Positions 9,738 through 19,476 are shown, numbered from the stretch's first letter. The stretch is DNA of 64,000 nucleotides from CAWDMC01 sp963803295 (GCA_963803295.1 CAWDMC010000022.1:248001-312000), one strand, 5' to 3'. Notes: a model not told the origin generated them from the sequence alone. A program made the numbers and translations.

Positions 9738-10568
9738 TCAGCTCTTGCGCAACACGTAAAAGCAGCGGCCGTCCGAAGCTGGAGCGGGGGGTAAGAACCC
9801 ACCCACGTGGTAACCGTTCGCAAAATAATGCTGGAATATCTGCCGCGTTTCGGTGCGCCAGCGCCGGGCGAGTGGCAGGGCCTTCGATCGCATGAGGTCG
9901 GTATCCGACGGGATCTCGACCCGCAGGCGGCGGGCCGATTCGTCCAGCGTGATCGCGGCGTTCTCGATGAAGCCATTCCTGGCGAACCGGGTTTGATTTA
10001 CGATGGGCCCATTCAAATCTCGGGAGTCGGGATAAGCCGCCTTTAGTCGCTGCGTCCCGAGCCGGCGTTCCACCGCCGCCGATCCGATGCGCCAATCGAC
10101 CACGAAGCGATCACTTTCCAGACCTCGTTCGATCCTGCTGGGGAAATGGCCGTAGCAGTCGGGCAGATATTCGTCCACCCGCGCCCCTAGCCGAGCGATA
10201 TTCAAGGTCGCATTTCGGCTTTGCAGGGGATCGTAAGTCCAACTGATCGCCTTGACACCTTGCTCGAAGGCGATCTGCCGGTGCTTGAGCTTCAGCCGGA
10301 ATCCCAAACCGCGATCGCGATAGGCTGCGTCTACCGCCATCATGTGCGACCAGTGGACCAGTTCGCCGTGGCGGCGCGCCAGAAAAGCATAGATGAATCC
10401 CACAACTTTGCTGTTCGTCAAGGCTCCCAGCACCACTCCGCCGTACTTCGCCGTGACGGCCAGCACTTCGCTGCTGACCGCCAGTGTGTCCCAGACAGCT
10501 CGTTGCAGACGCTCGCACGCGCGGAACTCCTCCCTGCTGTGGAGCGGCCGAATGTTTTCCAAACGCAT
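9738..10568 (-). CDS. GNAT-superfamily acetyltransferase (COG3375-like)
   Basis: A 276-residue protein with an N-terminal GNAT fold. HMMAVDAAYRDRGLGFRLK near residues 75-93 contains the RDRGLG acetyl-CoA loop, followed by AISWTYDPLQSRNATLNIARLGA. The long C-terminal half includes the LPLARRWRTETRQIFQHYF region typical of this predicted acetyltransferase family. The substrate is unknown. It is convergent with the AlkD-like gene. Confidence 0.75.
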   Translation of the reverse strand: MRLENIRPLHSREEFRACERLQRAVWDTLAVSSEVLAVTAKYGGVVLGALTNSKVVGFIYAFLARRHGELVHWSHMMAVDAAYRDRGLGFRLKLKHRQIAFEQGVKAISWTYDPLQSRNATLNIARLGARVDEYLPDCYGHFPSRIERGLESDRFVVDWRIGSAAVERRLGTQRLKAAYPDSRDLNGPIVNQTRFARNGFIENAAITLDESARRLRVEIPSDTDLMRSKALPLARRWRTETRQIFQHYFANGYHVGGFLPPAPASDGRCFYVLRKS

Positions 10569-10776
10569 GGAGGTGAACCCTCGCGGGCTGCTGAGGACGG
10601 CCGTAACTGGCCGCCTTGTCTCCGGCCGGGCCGGTGTCGTAGAGCCGGGCTTATCCGGGCACGTGCCGACCTGAAGGTCGCGCTATACATCCTTTTCCAG
10701 CAGCTGGTAAAGACTCAACTGTCGGCTCGGCGACTTCCCCGTTGGTGAGCGGCGGGTCTTCGAGGCAGGCGGAATC
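10569..10776. other. Intergenic spacer with degraded palindromes
   Basis: No gene is seen. Short inverted motifs occur, such as CGGCCGTAACTGGCCG (10598-10613), the TCCGGCCGGGCCGG block and GACCTGAAGGTC, resembling the REP-like elements elsewhere in the window. Confidence 0.4.
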
Positions 10777-10995
10777 TCATTCCCCGCACATTCCGCGCCG
10801 GGCGGCGCCGCAAGGACAGGGCCCAGGTTCTGCTGCAGCCTCGCGGGAAGAAGATCCGGAAACCGCGAATACCGACAGAAGCTGTTCGACACGCGGACTT
10901 TCGCAGTACCGGCAGGTAGTCTTGGCGGACGAGGACGAAACAATTCTTTCAAACTCTTTGCCGCATTCGCGGCATCGATACTCAAAGATGGGCAT
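10777..10995 (-). CDS. FmdB-family zinc ribbon protein
   Basis: A 72-residue protein beginning MPIFEYRCRECGKEFE, the hallmark of FmdB-type regulatory zinc ribbons, with CxxC (RCREC) and a second pair in TCRYCESP. A Cys/Gly-rich tail (PCPCGAARRGMCG) could bind more metal. Start ATG at 10995 is chosen because MPIFEYRC is the family's conserved N-terminus; the frame extends 16 residues further without similarity. The precise role of this small cytosolic family is unknown. Confidence 0.85.
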   Translation of the reverse strand: MPIFEYRCRECGKEFERIVSSSSAKTTCRYCESPRVEQLLSVFAVSGSSSREAAAEPGPCPCGAARRGMCGE

Positions 10996-11231
10996 TGAGG
11001 CCTCCATCTTGAATATAACCAAAGCCGGAAAGGGTTTCAACAACAGGGACGAAGAGCGGATGAAGGTTCCGGGATGTATGTATCCACGAGGGATGTGGGA
11101 TTACCAGAGGTTCAAGGGTGCCTGTCTAAGCGGTAACCAGTGTAGGTTGCTCAGGCGAGCCGGTTTTCGCCGGCAAGTGTCTGGAAGCCGCATTTTTTCT
11201 GGCCTTCGTGGGTGTCACCGAACGAATTTCC

Positions 11232-11260
11232 TTGACAACACTGTGTTATATCTTCTATCT
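11232..11260 (+). promoter_or_regulatory. Candidate promoter of the HU-family gene
   Basis: TTGACA (11232-11237) and CTATCT (11255-11260) are 17 bases apart, 55 bases before the start codon. The -35 is perfect and the -10 mediocre, consistent with a constitutive promoter. Sequence-only inference. Confidence 0.4.
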
Positions 11261-11315
11261 TTGTCGGCCAACCATCGTGTTTTGATTGTCCAAAATGGAA
11301 TGGAGAGGAGAATAC

Positions 11316-11633
11316 ATGGGTAAAATTTTGACCAAGTCCCAGATCGTAACGTATCTGGCGGAGAAGTCTGAGCTCCCCAAGAAGACGATTGCGAGCGTTC
11401 TTGAGGATCTCGTGGCTTTGGCGACGAAAGAGGCAAAAAGCAACGGTCAGTTTGTGGTTCCCGGACTGGGCAAGGCGGTAAAGGCTCACCGCAAGGCCCG
11501 CGAAGGCCGGAATCCGCAAACCGGGGCTACCATCCAGATTCCCGCCAAGACCGTGGTGAAATTCCGTCTGTCGAAGTCCTTTAAGGACGCAGTGGTTCCA
11601 CCTAAAGCTGCTGCAGCCAAAAAGGGAAGGTAG
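11316..11633 (+). CDS. HU/IHF-family DNA-binding protein
   Basis: A 105-residue histone-like protein. The N-terminal helices (LTKSQIVTYLAEKSELPKK) are followed by VPGLGKAVKAHRKAREGRNPQTG, matching the HU beta-arm region GxFxxxxRxARxGRNPxTG, and by a Lys/Ala-rich tail (PPKAAAAKKGR). It would bend and package DNA as a dimer. ATG 11316 is chosen because GGAGAGGAG lies just upstream; an ATG ten codons earlier has no such site. The family motif normally has Phe where LGK occurs. Confidence 0.88.
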   Translation: MGKILTKSQIVTYLAEKSELPKKTIASVLEDLVALATKEAKSNGQFVVPGLGKAVKAHRKAREGRNPQTGATIQIPAKTVVKFRLSKSFKDAVVPPKAAAAKKGR

Positions 11634-11920
11634 GCTGGCCAGGAAAAGCAAGTTGCTAGGAAAGCTGAACCTGAGGAATGGCGGGATCGGTCGGGATTCC
11701 CTGTTCTTCAAGATGAAAGTCGGCGATCAATCGGGGTAAAGAGAACTTGAAGTGGGCGGTGTCTGTTGAGATGTGCGCCACCGGGCGTCGTCTGGATGGC
11801 ACCGCCCAGCTTGAGATATTTCGCACAGAGCTGGGTTTTGGATCTGACTTTGTCAAAGGTTCAGACTGGGCGGAGATCTGGAGCGCAGGCTTGTGTCCTC
11901 AGAGCCCCAAAAGGGAGCGT

Positions 11921-12373
11921 TTACCGCGTATAACGGGTAGGCTGAGGGCCAGCCTCCAGCATCTGGCGGTCCCAGATCATGCCATCGCGGTTGTAGTGCG
12001 CGATCTCGAAATCCTGGGTGAGTTCCAGAGCATCCACAGGACACGCATCTTCACAGAGTCCACAGAACATGCATCGCGACAGGTCATAGGTAAAGAAGGT
12101 CAGGCGTTTTTTGCGGTCGGCGGCGCGCTCCCATCCTACGACGATCAGGTTCTCAGGGCAGGCGATCGAACAGAGATTGCACGCGATGCACAAGGTCTCG
12201 CCGGTCTCGGGATTGTTATTGAGGCGAGGCGCCCCGCGGTATCGCTCCGCTACGATCGGCCGCTCGCGTGGATATTGTTCTGTGTAGGTGGCGCTGGGCC
12301 GCTGGTAAGAGAACGTCAGCCGAAGGCCTTTGAGCAAATCAATCAGAAAGATCCGTCGTAGCAATTCCTTCAT
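11921..12373 (-). CDS. nuoI: NADH-quinone oxidoreductase subunit I (solitary)
   Basis: A 150-residue ferredoxin-like subunit with two 4Fe-4S motifs, CIACNLCSIACPENLI and CMFCGLCEDACPVDAL, preceded by RGAPRLNNNPETGETLC, as in NuoI. In complex I it carries clusters N6a and N6b between NuoG and NuoB in the peripheral arm. Start ATG 12373 gives the usual MKELLRRIFLIDLLKGL membrane-contact helix. No other nuo genes are near, so it is either a dispersed operon member or a paralogue. Confidence 0.88.
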   Translation of the reverse strand: MKELLRRIFLIDLLKGLRLTFSYQRPSATYTEQYPRERPIVAERYRGAPRLNNNPETGETLCIACNLCSIACPENLIVVGWERAADRKKRLTFFTYDLSRCMFCGLCEDACPVDALELTQDFEIAHYNRDGMIWDRQMLEAGPQPTRYTR

Positions 12374-12459
12374 AAGTTGTCTTAGCCTCAACCCGATTCT
12401 AACCCACCCTGGCCAAAACCGGAATACAGGCGATAATGCTCCCCAAATAAGAAGCCACC

Positions 12460-13419
12460 TCACGTAGACGCAGGGCTTCGCAGAAACTCCGTGACCAGCG
12501 GCGCCAGACTGTCGAAGCGCACCGCCCACACCACGTGACTGCCGCCGGGCACCACGATCAGCTTCGCTGCGGGAATTCGCTGAGCGGCATGCTCCGCATG
12601 GCTGAGAGGTACGATGGTGTCCTGATCGCCATGGATGACCAGGACCGGCACCTGGATCTTTTCGAGCGGGCAATCGCGCAGGGTCCGCACCTGGCCGTCA
12701 TTCCTCAGCCCTTGCCATCGTAACCCCAGGGGGAAAAGGGTCTCGTTGAGCGCCACGAGATTGGCCATCCTGGCAGGATGGCCCAGTTGGTTGATTTCTT
12801 CGGAACTCAGCCACCATGACAGCCGGAGGAGCGGTTTCCATCGTAGGATCGCGAGGAATAGCCAGGGTGCTAGATCCGCCACCGCAAACAGTAACCGAAT
12901 CGGAGTCGTCCAGTAATCGTGGAGTACGGTGAGGGGTCTCGTGGCCGCGGAGAGTAGAACCAACGCCGAGCAGCGATCCGGGTAGCGGCAGGCGAACTGC
13001 AAAGCTGAACTGCCGCCGGCAGATATACCGATGATCGCGACGCGGTGCAGTCCGAGGGAATCCAGAACCGCCGCGTAGGCATCCGACTGTTCCGCATAAC
13101 TGCGTCCGGTTGCGAGCGGAGTGCGCAGATAGCCAGGGCGGGAAACGGCGATCAACTTGAATTTCCCCTGGGTGAGCGGTTCAGCGATAGCCAATCCCTG
13201 GTCGTATCCACCCATCGCGCCATGAATCACGAGGATCGGCCCACCGTCCCCGCTGGTAGCGAACTCCATCGGGCCGCAGGCAGTTTGGATCACCTGGCTG
13301 TGGCGCTCCAGTTTCAGCGCGAGGCGCCTGCGCCAATGAAAGAATCGCCACGCGAGTACAGATGCCGCGAGCGCACTGACGACGAGGGTGATAGTTGACG
13401 GTCTCAACTCGAAGTGCAT
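12460..13419 (-). CDS. Alpha/beta hydrolase with N-terminal membrane anchor
   Basis: A 319-residue alpha/beta hydrolase. A hydrophobic N-terminal segment (TITLVVSALAASVLAW) suggests a membrane anchor. VIHGAMGG near the oxyanion loop, the nucleophile elbow GISAGGSS, an Asp in HGDQDTIVP and His in GGSHVVW complete a typical catalytic set. It probably hydrolyses an ester or related bond; the substrate is unknown. Start at 13419 (MHFELRP) is preferred over the longer frame because the family begins near here. Confidence 0.8.
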   Translation of the reverse strand: MHFELRPSTITLVVSALAASVLAWRFFHWRRRLALKLERHSQVIQTACGPMEFATSGDGGPILVIHGAMGGYDQGLAIAEPLTQGKFKLIAVSRPGYLRTPLATGRSYAEQSDAYAAVLDSLGLHRVAIIGISAGGSSALQFACRYPDRCSALVLLSAATRPLTVLHDYWTTPIRLLFAVADLAPWLFLAILRWKPLLRLSWWLSSEEINQLGHPARMANLVALNETLFPLGLRWQGLRNDGQVRTLRDCPLEKIQVPVLVIHGDQDTIVPLSHAEHAAQRIPAAKLIVVPGGSHVVWAVRFDSLAPLVTEFLRSPAST

Positions 13420-13545
13420 CCTGCTCCCAGCTTCCGCCTTCTTCCTGTACGCCCCTATACTCTGCCGTCCGAAACTGGTAATTTGATGGCAGGCTAATGC
13501 CGAGCCGCCACCGATCCGGCCGACTGCCGTGGGGAGCCTACCACT

Positions 13546-15192
13546 TTGAAGGAGCAATGCAAGCTCGACCGCAGAAGATTTCTCCGATCCGGATTTGGCT
13601 CCGGCCTCTTTGCCGGCGCCGCCACCCCAATCGCAGCCCTTCTTGCCTCGGAGAGCGCCATGGCCGAGCCTTTGCCAATACCTGCCTTAGATTTTGAGGA
13701 AGCCACACTCGCGCAGCTTGCGGAAGGCATGAAGTCCGGCAAGTATACGGCGCGCTCGCTCACCGAGAAGTATCTCGATCGCATCCACGCGATTGACAGC
13801 CAGGGACCTGCGCTGAACTCAGTCATAGAGGTGAATCCCGACGCACTCTCTCTTGCGGCGGCGCTCGACCGGGAGCGGGAGACCAAAGGCCCGCGCGGGC
13901 CCTTGCATGGCATCCCGGTGCTGATCAAAGACAATATTGGGACACACGATCGAATGTCCACCACGGCCGGATCGCTCGCCCTGGCGGGATTCGTGCCGCC
14001 CAAGGATTCGTTTGTAGCGGCTCGCCTTCGCCAGGCCGGAGCTGTCATCCTGGGTAAGACCAACCTGAGCGAGTGGGCCAATTTCCGATCCAGCTATTCG
14101 ACCAGCGGTTGGAGCGGCCGCGGCGGGCTGACCCGCAACCCTTATGCGCTCGACCGCAACCCCTGCGGGTCGAGTTCGGGATCTGGCGTGGCGGTCTCGG
14201 CTAATTTGTGCGCCGTGGCGATTGGCACGGAGACCGACGGATCTATTGTGTGCCCCTCATCGGTCAACGGCATTGTGGGTATCAAGCCGACCGTAGGCCT
14301 GATCAGCCGTGCCGGGATTATCCCTATATCGCACACCCAGGATACCGCCGGTCCGATGGCGCGAACCGTCGCCGATGCGGCGATCCTGTTGGGGGCGCTT
14401 GCCGGTGTCGATCCCGACGATCCGGTGACTGCAGCCAGCCAAGGCAAAGCCCAGGTTGATTACACGAAGTTTCTCGACCCTTCGGGTCTTCGCGGAGCTC
14501 GAATCGGTGTTGTTCGTAAACTCTTCGGCTTCAGTGACGCCGTCGATCGCCTGATGGCGTCGGCCCTTGACGCCATGAAGCAGGCGGGCGCGGTTATCGT
14601 CGATCCGGCGAAGATCGAGACCCTTGATAAGCTCGGCGAACCCGAGATGCTGGTGCTGCTCTACGAATTCAAGGCTGATTTGAACGCCTACCTCGCGGCG
14701 TTGGGACCCTCGGCGCCGGTGCAGACCCTGAAGGACATTATCGAATTCAACGAACGCCATCATGAGCAGGAAATGCCCTACTTTGGCCAGGACCTGTTCG
14801 TGAAGGCCGACACCAAAGGGCCCCTCACTACCAAGGAATATCTGGACGCGCACGAAAAGGGTCACCGGCTGGCGCGGAGCGAAGGCATCGACGCCGTTAT
14901 GGACAAGTTCCATCTCGACGCCCTGGTTGCGCCTACCGGCGGACCGGCCTGGATCACTGACCTCGTGGACGGTGATCACGATAGCGGGGGCAGTTCGACC
15001 CCGGCCGCGGTCGCCGGATACCCTATTGTCAACGTTCCGGCCGGGTTCGTGTTCGGGCTTCCCATAGGCATTTCGTTCTTTGGCCGCGCCTGGAGTGAGC
15101 CGACGCTCATCAAGCTGGCCTATGCATTTGAACAAGCCACCCACTTCCGCCAGGCGCCACGGTTCCTGCCTACGGCCCCGCTCAGATCGTAG
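13546..15192 (+). CDS. Exported amidase (amidase signature family)
   Basis: A 548-residue amidase with a twin-arginine leader (KLDRRRFLRSGFGSG, cleavage likely near the AMA at 39-41). The Ser-cisSer-Lys catalytic set is visible in VLIKDNIG, CGSSSGSGVAVSA and GTETDGSIVCPSS. This family hydrolyses amide bonds and includes GatA-like and peptide amidases; periplasmic location argues against a role in tRNA charging. The start is TTG 13546, with GGGGAGCC about 10 bases upstream. It is divergent from the alpha/beta hydrolase. Confidence 0.88.
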   Translation: MKEQCKLDRRRFLRSGFGSGLFAGAATPIAALLASESAMAEPLPIPALDFEEATLAQLAEGMKSGKYTARSLTEKYLDRIHAIDSQGPALNSVIEVNPDALSLAAALDRERETKGPRGPLHGIPVLIKDNIGTHDRMSTTAGSLALAGFVPPKDSFVAARLRQAGAVILGKTNLSEWANFRSSYSTSGWSGRGGLTRNPYALDRNPCGSSSGSGVAVSANLCAVAIGTETDGSIVCPSSVNGIVGIKPTVGLISRAGIIPISHTQDTAGPMARTVADAAILLGALAGVDPDDPVTAASQGKAQVDYTKFLDPSGLRGARIGVVRKLFGFSDAVDRLMASALDAMKQAGAVIVDPAKIETLDKLGEPEMLVLLYEFKADLNAYLAALGPSAPVQTLKDIIEFNERHHEQEMPYFGQDLFVKADTKGPLTTKEYLDAHEKGHRLARSEGIDAVMDKFHLDALVAPTGGPAWITDLVDGDHDSGGSSTPAAVAGYPIVNVPAGFVFGLPIGISFFGRAWSEPTLIKLAYAFEQATHFRQAPRFLPTAPLRS

Positions 15193-15445
15193 GCAGGGGG
15201 CAGCAGAATCGGACAACCGAACTCCAGGCCGCACGTCAAATTCCCAATCCCAGATTCCGAGACTCAGATTGCCATTCTTTTGTTGTGCGGAGAGGGATAT
15301 AGTGGACACCGGAGCTTGACGCATATCCAAACGACGTGGCTGTTGGGGACTGAACAATGGCGGGCACCTCCGGTACTTTTGCTCGACAGTCGCCGCTTGA
15401 GAGTTGTCACTGGTCGTCACGGCCACTACCTTTGGGGGGATAACG

Positions 15446-16591
15446 ATGAGTCGGTTTCTGTGTTTTTTTTGTTCGCTAGCCCTCGTGCTTGGCATTGCCC
15501 GGTCATCAGGAGCAGTAGGCCAAAAGGCCGATTCTGGCGTGAAGAGGAGCGTGTTTGGAAAAATGGCCAACGGAAAAAAGATCGATCTTTATACGCTGAC
15601 AAATAAGAACGGCATGAAGGTGGAGATCAGTAATTATGGCGGCATTGTGGTCTCGATTGTGGTGCCCGATCGCAATGGAAAGATGGCCGATGTCGCGCTG
15701 GGTTTTGACAAGCCCGACGGGTATCTGGGCAAAAATCCCTTTTTCGGTGCACTGGTCGGCCGCTACGCCAATCGGATCGCCAAGGGCGCCTTCACCCTCG
15801 ACGGTAAGACGTATCGTCTTGCTATCAACGACGGCCCCAACAGTCTGCACGGCGGCCTGAAAGGATTCGACAAGGTGGCGTGGACAGCGCGCGAGTTGCC
15901 CGGCGACCATCCGGCGCTTGAGTTGACCTATCTGTCAAAGGATGGCGAAGAGGGTTATCCGGGTAACTTGCACGTCAAGGTGACCTATTCCCTGAACGAT
16001 AAGAACGAACTCAAAATCGAGTACAGTGCCACCACCGACAAGGACACCGTGCTCAACCTCACGAATCATTCTTACTTCAACCTGGCGGGGCAAGGGAACG
16101 GCGACATCCTGAAGCACTTGATGATGATCAATGCCCAGAAGTTCACACCGGTTGACGCCACCCTGATTCCGACTGGAGCGATCGATTCGGTGGAGGGCAC
16201 GCCCTTTGACTTCCGCCAGCCCACCGCGATCGGTGCGCGCATCAACGACGATAACGAACAGCTGAAACTGGGCAAGGGCTACGATCACAACTTTGTGATC
16301 GATCGCCAAGGTCCGGGCTTGGTGCTGGCGGCTCGCGCCGAGGATCCCGGATCAGGCCGTGTGCTGGAAGTGCTGACCACCCAACCCGGAATCCAGTTCT
16401 ACACGGGTAACTTCCTCGATGGCACGGTCATCGGCAAGGGGGGCGTCACCTACGGCAAGCGGGCCGCCTTCTGCCTGGAGACGCAGCACTTCCCGGACTC
16501 GCCGAACCATCCTGACTTCCCGACCTCTGAACTGAAGCCCAGTCAGACTTACGATCAGGTGACGGTGTTTCGGTTTTCCACCGCGAAGTAG
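15446..16591 (+). CDS. galM: Secreted aldose 1-epimerase (mutarotase)
   Basis: A 381-residue GalM-family protein with a signal peptide (MSRFLCFFCSLALVLGIA). Family blocks are seen in order: NYGGIVVSIVVPDR, GRYANRIAKG, NGPNSLHGGLKGFDK with a catalytic-site His, NLTNHSYFNLAG, and the C-terminal CLETQHFPDSPNHPDFPT carrying the Glu/His region. It interconverts alpha and beta anomers of aldoses, here outside the cytoplasm. Start ATG 15446 has GGGGGGA 5 bases upstream; the ATG 14 codons earlier does not precede a good signal peptide. Confidence 0.92.
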   Translation: MSRFLCFFCSLALVLGIARSSGAVGQKADSGVKRSVFGKMANGKKIDLYTLTNKNGMKVEISNYGGIVVSIVVPDRNGKMADVALGFDKPDGYLGKNPFFGALVGRYANRIAKGAFTLDGKTYRLAINDGPNSLHGGLKGFDKVAWTARELPGDHPALELTYLSKDGEEGYPGNLHVKVTYSLNDKNELKIEYSATTDKDTVLNLTNHSYFNLAGQGNGDILKHLMMINAQKFTPVDATLIPTGAIDSVEGTPFDFRQPTAIGARINDDNEQLKLGKGYDHNFVIDRQGPGLVLAARAEDPGSGRVLEVLTTQPGIQFYTGNFLDGTVIGKGGVTYGKRAAFCLETQHFPDSPNHPDFPTSELKPSQTYDQVTVFRFSTAK

Positions 16592-16616
16592 GCGGATTGG
16601 ATTCGCACCATGCCCA

Positions 16617-16690
16617 GAGCCTGCCGTGAGTGACGCGAAGTGATGGCCATGCCACATCGATGGGGCACGGGCTTCCAGCCCGCGTGAAAA
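16617..16690. repeat. Dispersed repeat, inverted copy of the sdh-spacer repeat
   Basis: Read on the minus strand it gives CACGCGGGCTGGAAGCCCGTG, then GATGTGGCATGGCC and GGCAGGCTCTGG, the same blocks as 7418-7500 but inverted and with a different interior. It lies in the 229-base gap between galM and the permease, which holds no gene. Confidence 0.75.
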
Positions 16691-16820
16691 AAAACGGCGA
16701 CTGTATGCATTTTCTATTGCGCTGCGGACCGAAGATTGTATTCTGCAAAAATAAGACAAGGAAGTAGGCTCGGCTGCGTCCGTAGAGCAGACTTCGCCAC
16801 GGAGGACGAGAGAAGAAAAA

Positions 16821-18245
16821 TTGAGTACGGCAACGCTTCCTGCGCAGTTCCAGCCCGAAGCTATACCGAAGAGCAAGGGCGTCATCAAACTGACGCTCTG
16901 GCCTCTGATCGCCGCCACTTTCTTCATGGTTTCGGGTGGCACCTATGGTACGGAGGATATCGTTCATGGCGCCGGTTACGGCGCTGGCATTCTGATCCTC
17001 TTGCTTACCCCGATGTTTTGGAGCCTTCCGGTCGCATTTATGATCGGAGAGCTGGCGAGCGCGCTTCCGGCCGAGGGTGGGTATTACGCCTGGGTACGTC
17101 GGGGGATGGGCAACTTCTGGGGCTTTCAGGAGGCGTGGCTGTCGCTGGTCGCCAGTATCTTCGACATGGCGATCTACCCCACTCTGTTCGTCGCCTACCT
17201 GGCGCGGCTGGAGCCCTGGTTCGGCGTGGGGCATCGCGGCGTGATCGTCGCGCTGAGCGTCGTCGTGATCTGCGCCGGATTGAATATGGCGGGCGTGAGG
17301 ATCGTCGGCGTCACCTCGCTTTGGCTCTTCTTCCTCTTGTCAGCGCCCTTCGCCCTGATCGTGCTGCTCGCCCCGTTTCACGCCGGGTCGCTTGCCCACG
17401 CTCATACGGCTCCCGTAACCTCCACCGTCGGATTGCTGGGCGGAACTCTCATCGCCATGTGGAACTACATGGGTTGGGACAACGCTTCCACCATTGCCCT
17501 TGAGGTTGAACGCCCGCAGCGCGCCTACCCGCGAGCCATGATCGCGGGGGTGGTCCTCGTTGCCTTAACCTACATTCTGCCCGTGGTGGCGCTGCAAATA
17601 ACCGGGGTTCCTGCGTCTGCTTTCGAGACCGGCTCCTGGGCTGACTTGGGTGGCTTGCTCGCTGGCAACTGGTTGCGAGTGGCCGTCGTGCTCGGGGGCA
17701 TGATGATGGGTTTCGGCGTGTTCAACGCCCTGGTGATGAGCTACTCGCGCCTGCCGGTGGCCATGGCTCAAGATGGCATGCTCCCGCGCATCCTTGCCAG
17801 GACCCATCCCAAGACGCGTGCTCCCTGGGTGGCGATTCTGGTGTGCGCCACCGGTTGGGCGCTCTGCCTCGGTTTGGGCTTCGAGCGCCTGGTGACGCTC
17901 GACATTATGCTCTACGGCGCCAGCTTGGGGCTGGAGTTCGTCACCTTGGTGATGCTGCGTATCCGCGAGCCGGAACTACGCCGCGTTTTCCGCGTTCCGG
18001 GCGGCCTCACGGGCGCGATCCTGGTTGGTGTTTTTCCCATGCTTCTCATCGTGCTGTCGGTGATACACAGTCATGGCGAGAAAATTCTGGGCATGAATGG
18101 GCTCGCGTTCGGTCTGTTAATCATTCTGGCGGGGTTTGCGGCGTACTCCCTGACCTCACGCTTCTGGCGGCCTGGGCCGCGGCTCGTTTCGCCTGCCAAC
18201 CCTTCGTACGAAGGATTCGGATCGCCGTCCGAGCCGCAGCCTTAA
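16821..18245 (+). CDS. APC-superfamily amino acid permease
   Basis: A 474-residue integral membrane protein with about 12 hydrophobic segments. The N-terminal LTLWPLIAATFFMVSGGTYGTEDIV holds the GG(S/T)xG-type substrate-binding bend of helix 1, and the AEGGYYAWVRRGMG motif is typical of APC transporters. It should import an amino acid or amine with protons; specificity is not evident. Start is TTG 16821; no internal ATG lies before helix 1. Confidence 0.85.
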   Translation: MSTATLPAQFQPEAIPKSKGVIKLTLWPLIAATFFMVSGGTYGTEDIVHGAGYGAGILILLLTPMFWSLPVAFMIGELASALPAEGGYYAWVRRGMGNFWGFQEAWLSLVASIFDMAIYPTLFVAYLARLEPWFGVGHRGVIVALSVVVICAGLNMAGVRIVGVTSLWLFFLLSAPFALIVLLAPFHAGSLAHAHTAPVTSTVGLLGGTLIAMWNYMGWDNASTIALEVERPQRAYPRAMIAGVVLVALTYILPVVALQITGVPASAFETGSWADLGGLLAGNWLRVAVVLGGMMMGFGVFNALVMSYSRLPVAMAQDGMLPRILARTHPKTRAPWVAILVCATGWALCLGLGFERLVTLDIMLYGASLGLEFVTLVMLRIREPELRRVFRVPGGLTGAILVGVFPMLLIVLSVIHSHGEKILGMNGLAFGLLIILAGFAAYSLTSRFWRPGPRLVSPANPSYEGFGSPSEPQP

Positions 18246-18379
18246 CCCGAGATCTACAGCGCCGTTCGGCTCGAATAGGCTGCAAGAATCTCGGCGGCCA
18301 AAGAATTAACGCTCCGGGCCGCCTTCGGAACCCGCTTTCAATCCGATACCATCTAAGACTTAAAAAGGAGGTCAGAGTC

Positions 18380-19387
18380 ATGAATCGCAGAGATGCCCTT
18401 GGGGTATTTGCCGGCATGGCCGCGACGGCCGCGACTGCTCGCGGCCAATCGAGCTCGGGTGGATCGGATTCCGCGGGTCGAGCCAGCGGGATGATCTATC
18501 GCGAGTTCGGCAAGACCGGTGAGAAAGTCTCAGCCCTCGGTCTGGGCGGCCACCACATCGGGCGGACCAAGGACCCCAACGAGGGCATCCGGATCATCCG
18601 CAGTGCGCTCGACCGCGGCCTGAATTTCATGGATAACTGCTGGGACTACCATGACGGCGAGAGCGAGCGGCGCATGGGGCTGGCCTTGCGCGACGGCTAC
18701 CGGCAGAAGGCCTTCCTGATGACCAAGTTTGACGGCCGGACCAAGGCGGCCGCCGCCCAGCAGATCGACGAATCACTGCAGCGGCTGCAAACCGACCACA
18801 TCGATTTGATCCAATATCACGAGAATATCCGCCTCGAGGATCCCGACCGTTTCTTTGCCCCGGGCGGCGCGCTCGAAGCGGTACTCGAAGCGAAGAAGGC
18901 GGGCAAGGTGCGTTACATCGGCTTCACCGGCCACAAGGATCCCTACGTTCACCTGCGCATGCTGGATCTCGCCGCCGCCCACAATTTCCATTTTGAGTCG
19001 TGCCAAATGCCACTCAACGTCATGGACGCGCATTTCCGCAGCTTCGGAAATCAAGTCTTGCCCCGACTAGTAGAGCAGGGGATCGCCGTGCTTGGGATGA
19101 AGCCCATGGGAGACGGCAACGTGCTGAAGAGCGGCGTTGTGACTCCGGCGGAATGTCTGCACTATGCGCTAAATCTGCCGACTACGGTTGTGATTACGGG
19201 CTGCGAAAGTATGCAGATCCTCGACCAGGCCTTCGAAGTGGCGCGAACCTTCAAGCCGATGGACGAAAGCCAGGTTTCAGCGCTGCTCTCGAAGACGCGA
19301 GAGGCAGCCATGACCGGCCAGTTCGAGCCGTTCAAGACCACCCAGCATTTCGACGGCACCGCCCAGAACCCGCGCTGGCTGGGCTAG
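18380..19387 (+). CDS. Exported aldo/keto reductase
   Basis: A 335-residue aldo/keto reductase with a Tat-like leader (MNRRDALGVFAGMAATAATARG). The barrel shows YREFGKTGEKVSALGLGG, FMDNCWDYHDGESERRMG with the catalytic Asp/Tyr region, a Lys in FLMTKFDGR, LIQYHENIR, and GKVRYIGFTGHKDP. It would reduce carbonyls with NADPH, or act in a periplasmic complex if folded before export. A near-perfect AAAAAGGAGG lies 9 bases before the ATG. Substrate unknown. Confidence 0.88.
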   Translation: MNRRDALGVFAGMAATAATARGQSSSGGSDSAGRASGMIYREFGKTGEKVSALGLGGHHIGRTKDPNEGIRIIRSALDRGLNFMDNCWDYHDGESERRMGLALRDGYRQKAFLMTKFDGRTKAAAAQQIDESLQRLQTDHIDLIQYHENIRLEDPDRFFAPGGALEAVLEAKKAGKVRYIGFTGHKDPYVHLRMLDLAAAHNFHFESCQMPLNVMDAHFRSFGNQVLPRLVEQGIAVLGMKPMGDGNVLKSGVVTPAECLHYALNLPTTVVITGCESMQILDQAFEVARTFKPMDESQVSALLSKTREAAMTGQFEPFKTTQHFDGTAQNPRWLG

Positions 19388-19476
19388 AAGTAGACTAAAA
19401 CCGTTCTTGGATGGTCTGCAGTTTCTTCCCTGGTGGCAGGACCCGCAGATGCGCAATCGGCGTACGCGCTGGCTTG

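Noticed and set aside
11656..11856. 66-codon minus-strand frame between HU and nuoI
   Set aside because: Protein-like composition in part, but no family match, start site or conserved context could be identified.
14257..15570. 437-codon minus-strand frame opposite the amidase
   Set aside because: It overlaps the amidase and the 5' end of galM, both well supported, and has no recognisable domain.
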